Both the position numbers and the translations under genes were made by a program. From Prevotella sp. UBA7782 (GTDB lineage: Bacteria; Bacteroidota; Bacteroidia; Bacteroidales; Bacteroidaceae): a DNA stretch of 7,470 nt. Below the pieces are notes generated by a model that searched no databases, was not told where the DNA came from, and saw only the letters and a list, made by a program, of their open reading frames with translations. Shown here in pieces: positions 5,152 through 7,470 of this stretch. The stretch covers positions 1-7,470 of the forward strand of contig DLDC01000220.1 in NCBI GenBank assembly GCA_002480935.1, read 5' to 3'. Positions within the stretch are counted from its first letter, which is position 1. Each line of letters begins with the position of its first letter.

Positions 5152-6474
5152 ATGAAGGTAATGAAGTTTGGTGGCACATCGGTAGGTTCGCCCGAAAGGA
5201 TGCGCGAGGTGGCCACATTGATAACCCAAAGCGGTGAGCCGACATTCGTAGTACTGTCTGCTATGAGCGGCACAACAAACACACTGATAGAGATTTCGGA
5301 CTATCTGTACAAGAAAAACCCGGAAGGTGCCAATGAGGTAATCAATAATCTTGAGCAGAAATACATGGGACACATAGACGAACTCTATGCCCATGACGAC
5401 GTGAAAAGCAAGACAAAAGACTTCATGCAAGGCGAGTTCGACTATCTGCGCTCGTTCACCAAGGACCTCTTCACAAGCTTTGAGGAAAAGAGCATAGTGG
5501 CGCAGGGCGAGATAATGAGCACTAACCTCATGGTGAACTACCTGCAGGAGCAGGGCATCAAGGCGGTGTTGCTCAACGCACTCGACTTTATGCGCACCGA
5601 TAAAAATGGTGAGCCCGACCCGCAATACATCAAAGAGAAGCTCAACAACATACTCAGGCAGAACGAAGGACAGCAGATTTACATCACTCAGGGCTTCATC
5701 TGCCGCAACGCCTACGGCGAGATAGACAATCTGCAAAGGGGCGGCAGCGACTACACAGCATCGCTAATAGGTGCCGCTATAGACGCTGAGGAAATACAAA
5801 TATGGACCGACATCGACGGAATGCATAACAATGACCCTCGCGTAGTAGACCATACGGAAGCTGTAAGGCAGCTTAACTTTGAGGAAGCATCAGAGTTAGC
5901 CTACTTCGGAGCAAAGATTCTGCACCCCACATGCGTGCAGCCTGCCAAGTATGCCGGCATACCCGTAAGGCTCAAAAACACCATGGACCCCGACGCCGAG
6001 GGCACTATCATCGACAATGTGCTGGTAAGAGGGAAGATAAAAGCCGTGGCTGCGAAGGACAATATCACCGCCATTAAAATCAAATCGAGCCGTATGCTGG
6101 GCGCTTCGGGCTTCTTGCGCAAGGTGTTTGAGATATTCGAGAGCTATCAGACGGCCATCGACATGATTGCAACTAGCGAAGTGGGCGTGTCAATGACTAT
6201 CGACAACAATAACCATCTCACCGACATCGTAGACGAACTGAAGAAGTATGGCACGGTAACAGTAGACTCCGACATGTGCATTATATGCGTTGTGGGCGAC
6301 CTGGACTGGAGCAACTTGGGCTTCGAAACCATCACAACAGACGCTCTGAAGGACATTCCCGTGCGCATGATAAGCTATGGCGGCAGCAACTACAACATAT
6401 CTTTCCTCATCAAAGAGGCCGATAAGAAGCGGGCATTGCAATGCCTTAGCGACAAGTTATTCAATAACAAATAA
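5152..6474 (+). CDS. lysC: Monofunctional aspartate kinase, LysC-type with C-terminal ACT domains
   Basis: This 440-residue protein phosphorylates aspartate, the committed step to lysine/DAP, threonine and methionine. The amino acid kinase domain fills about residues 1-290, with KFGGTSVGS (5-13), GEIMSTNLMV, RGGSDYT (196-202) and WTDIDGM (218-224). Two ACT domains follow (about 300-370 and 375-440). The segment ATSEVGVSMTID (340-351) parallels the lysine-binding region of E. coli LysC (TSEVSVALTLD), so feedback inhibition by lysine is likely. There is no homoserine dehydrogenase or decarboxylase fusion, and the length is close to E. coli LysC (449). It starts 53 nt after the ABC ATPase gene; no TAnnTTTG motif is seen in that gap, so read-through or an atypical promoter is possible. 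A second ATG at codon 4 could also serve; the first is chosen. It is paired with lysA 9 nt downstream. Confidence 0.95.
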   Translation: MKVMKFGGTSVGSPERMREVATLITQSGEPTFVVLSAMSGTTNTLIEISDYLYKKNPEGANEVINNLEQKYMGHIDELYAHDDVKSKTKDFMQGEFDYLRSFTKDLFTSFEEKSIVAQGEIMSTNLMVNYLQEQGIKAVLLNALDFMRTDKNGEPDPQYIKEKLNNILRQNEGQQIYITQGFICRNAYGEIDNLQRGGSDYTASLIGAAIDAEEIQIWTDIDGMHNNDPRVVDHTEAVRQLNFEEASELAYFGAKILHPTCVQPAKYAGIPVRLKNTMDPDAEGTIIDNVLVRGKIKAVAAKDNITAIKIKSSRMLGASGFLRKVFEIFESYQTAIDMIATSEVGVSMTIDNNNHLTDIVDELKKYGTVTVDSDMCIICVVGDLDWSNLGFETITTDALKDIPVRMISYGGSNYNISFLIKEADKKRALQCLSDKLFNNK

Positions 6475-6478
6475 GGAG
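6475..6478 (+). promoter_or_regulatory. Shine-Dalgarno for lysA
   Basis: GGAG begins directly after the lysC stop codon and lies 5 nt before the lysA ATG at 6484. It fixes the start of lysA and fits translation following closely on lysC. Confidence 0.55.
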
Positions 6479-6483
6479 AAACA

Positions 6484-7470
6484 ATGAAAGGAACATTTCC
6501 TTTAGATAAGTTCCGGCACGTTGAAACACCGTTCTATTATTATGACACGGCCCTGCTCAGGCAGACACTCAGTGCCATCAACCAAGCCATAAGCACCCAT
6601 CCGGAGTTCTGCGTGCATTATGCCATCAAGGCTAATGCCAACCCCAAGGTGCTCAACATCATCTGCCAAGCAGGCTTGGGCGCCGATTGCGTGAGCGGAG
6701 GTGAGATAGAACGATGCCTGAAAGCAGGCTTCCGACCCGACAAAATAGTATATGCCGGCGTAGGAAAAAGCGATTGGGAAATCAATTTAGGACTGGATAA
6801 GGACATATTTTGCTTCAATGTAGAGAGCATAGCAGAGCTTGAGGTCATCAATGAGCTTGCTGCTCAGAGGGGCAAAAAGGCCAGAGTGTGCCTCAGAATC
6901 AACCCCGACGTGGGCGCGCATACCAATGCCAAGATAACAACGGGGCTTGCTGAGAACAAGTTCGGCATTGCCTTGCAGGACATGACGGCCGCTATTGAGG
7001 AGGCACAAGGCATGAGCAACATACAGTTTCTGGGGCTTCACTTCCACATAGGGTCGCAAATACTCAACATGGACGACTTTGCCGCGCTCTGCAACCGCAT
7101 CAATGACATTCAAGACACGGCCGAAAGGCTTCATATCAAGATAGAAAACATCAACGTGGGCGGCGGTTTGGGCATCGACTATCAGCATCCCAACAGAGTG
7201 CCCATACCCGACTTCAAGAGCTACTTCGACACTTATGCCCATCATTTGCACCTCAGACGCGGCCAAAAGCTGCACTTTGAGCTGGGCAGATCGGTGGTGG
7301 GACAGATGGGAACGCTCATTACCAAGACCTTATATGTGAAGCAAGGCACCGCCAAACAGTTTGCCATAGTAGACGCCGGCATGACGGATTTGATACGTCC
7401 GGCACTATATCACGCTTACCACAAGATAGAAAATATCAGCAGCAACGAGCCTCAAGAGACCTATGATGGC
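6484..7470 (+). CDS. lysA: Diaminopimelate decarboxylase LysA, 3' end cut by window
   Basis: The 329 codons present encode a PLP-dependent fold III decarboxylase that converts meso-diaminopimelate to lysine. Lys49 in VHYAIKANANP (44-54) would bind PLP as a Schiff base. Other active-site segments are HFHIGSQ (186-192), the phosphate-binding GGGLGIDY (226-233) and ELGRSVVG (266-273), where the usual EPGR reads ELGR, a variant recalled from Bacteroidales. VDAGMTDLIRPALYHAYH (296-313) is also typical. Full-length enzymes have about 385-420 residues, so roughly 60 or more are missing. The window stops at ETYDG, just before the expected substrate-binding CESSD motif, so that motif cannot be checked. 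The gene starts 9 nt after lysC behind a GGAG site, and the pair covers the first and last steps of lysine synthesis. Confidence 0.96.
   Translation, partial: MKGTFPLDKFRHVETPFYYYDTALLRQTLSAINQAISTHPEFCVHYAIKANANPKVLNIICQAGLGADCVSGGEIERCLKAGFRPDKIVYAGVGKSDWEINLGLDKDIFCFNVESIAELEVINELAAQRGKKARVCLRINPDVGAHTNAKITTGLAENKFGIALQDMTAAIEEAQGMSNIQFLGLHFHIGSQILNMDDFAALCNRINDIQDTAERLHIKIENINVGGGLGIDYQHPNRVPIPDFKSYFDTYAHHLHLRRGQKLHFELGRSVVGQMGTLITKTLYVKQGTAKQFAIVDAGMTDLIRPALYHAYHKIENISSNEPQETYDG

Noticed and set aside
5020..5736. 238-codon minus-strand open frame opposite lysC
   Set aside because: It is antisense to the aspartate kinase domain, with no family resemblance.

Overview
The window looks like chromosomal DNA from a Bacteroidales bacterium, most likely Prevotella or a close relative. 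The evidence is the Bacteroidetes-type promoter motifs (TTTG about 19 bp upstream of TAnnTTTG), the scarcity of Shine-Dalgarno sequences, protein signatures such as ELGR in place of EPGR in LysA, and a chromosomal Rep_3/RepB-type initiator. Genus-level placement rests on recollection and could not be checked.

Layout: (1) Positions 1-922, minus strand: the first 307 codons of a Rep_3-family replication initiator protein with a Lys/Ala-rich N-terminal tail; the 3' end lies outside the window. (2) Positions 923-1628: about 700 bp without a credible gene, between two divergent transcription units. It holds a clear promoter for the rep gene, three successive hairpins (1011-1119), an AT-rich stretch, an iteron-like array of five imperfect 16-bp units at a 21-22 bp period (1250-1352), and a candidate promoter for hisH. 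(3) Positions 1629-4373, plus strand: hisH-hisA-hisF-hisIE, tightly packed, encoding the central steps of histidine biosynthesis from PR-ATP to IGP and AICAR. (4) Positions 4388-5098: an FtsE-like ABC ATPase 14 nt behind hisIE and probably in the same transcript; no ftsX is visible. (5) Positions 5152-7470: monofunctional aspartate kinase (lysC) followed 9 nt later by diaminopimelate decarboxylase (lysA, cut at the right edge just before its expected catalytic CxxSD segment), covering the first and last steps of the lysine/DAP pathway.

How the genes work together: HisIE converts PR-ATP to ProFAR, HisA isomerises it to PRFAR, and the HisH-HisF pair uses glutamine-derived ammonia to make IGP and AICAR. 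LysC commits aspartate to the Asp-family amino acids and meso-DAP, and LysA makes lysine from DAP. These are ordinary metabolic genes. The part that deserves a second look is the intergenic region: a Rep_3 gene beside direct repeats with iteron-like periodicity, AT-rich DNA and hairpins resembles the layout of an iteron plasmid origin, here in an apparently chromosomal setting. The same repeats may instead belong to a dispersed Prevotella intergenic repeat family, so an origin role is a hypothesis only.
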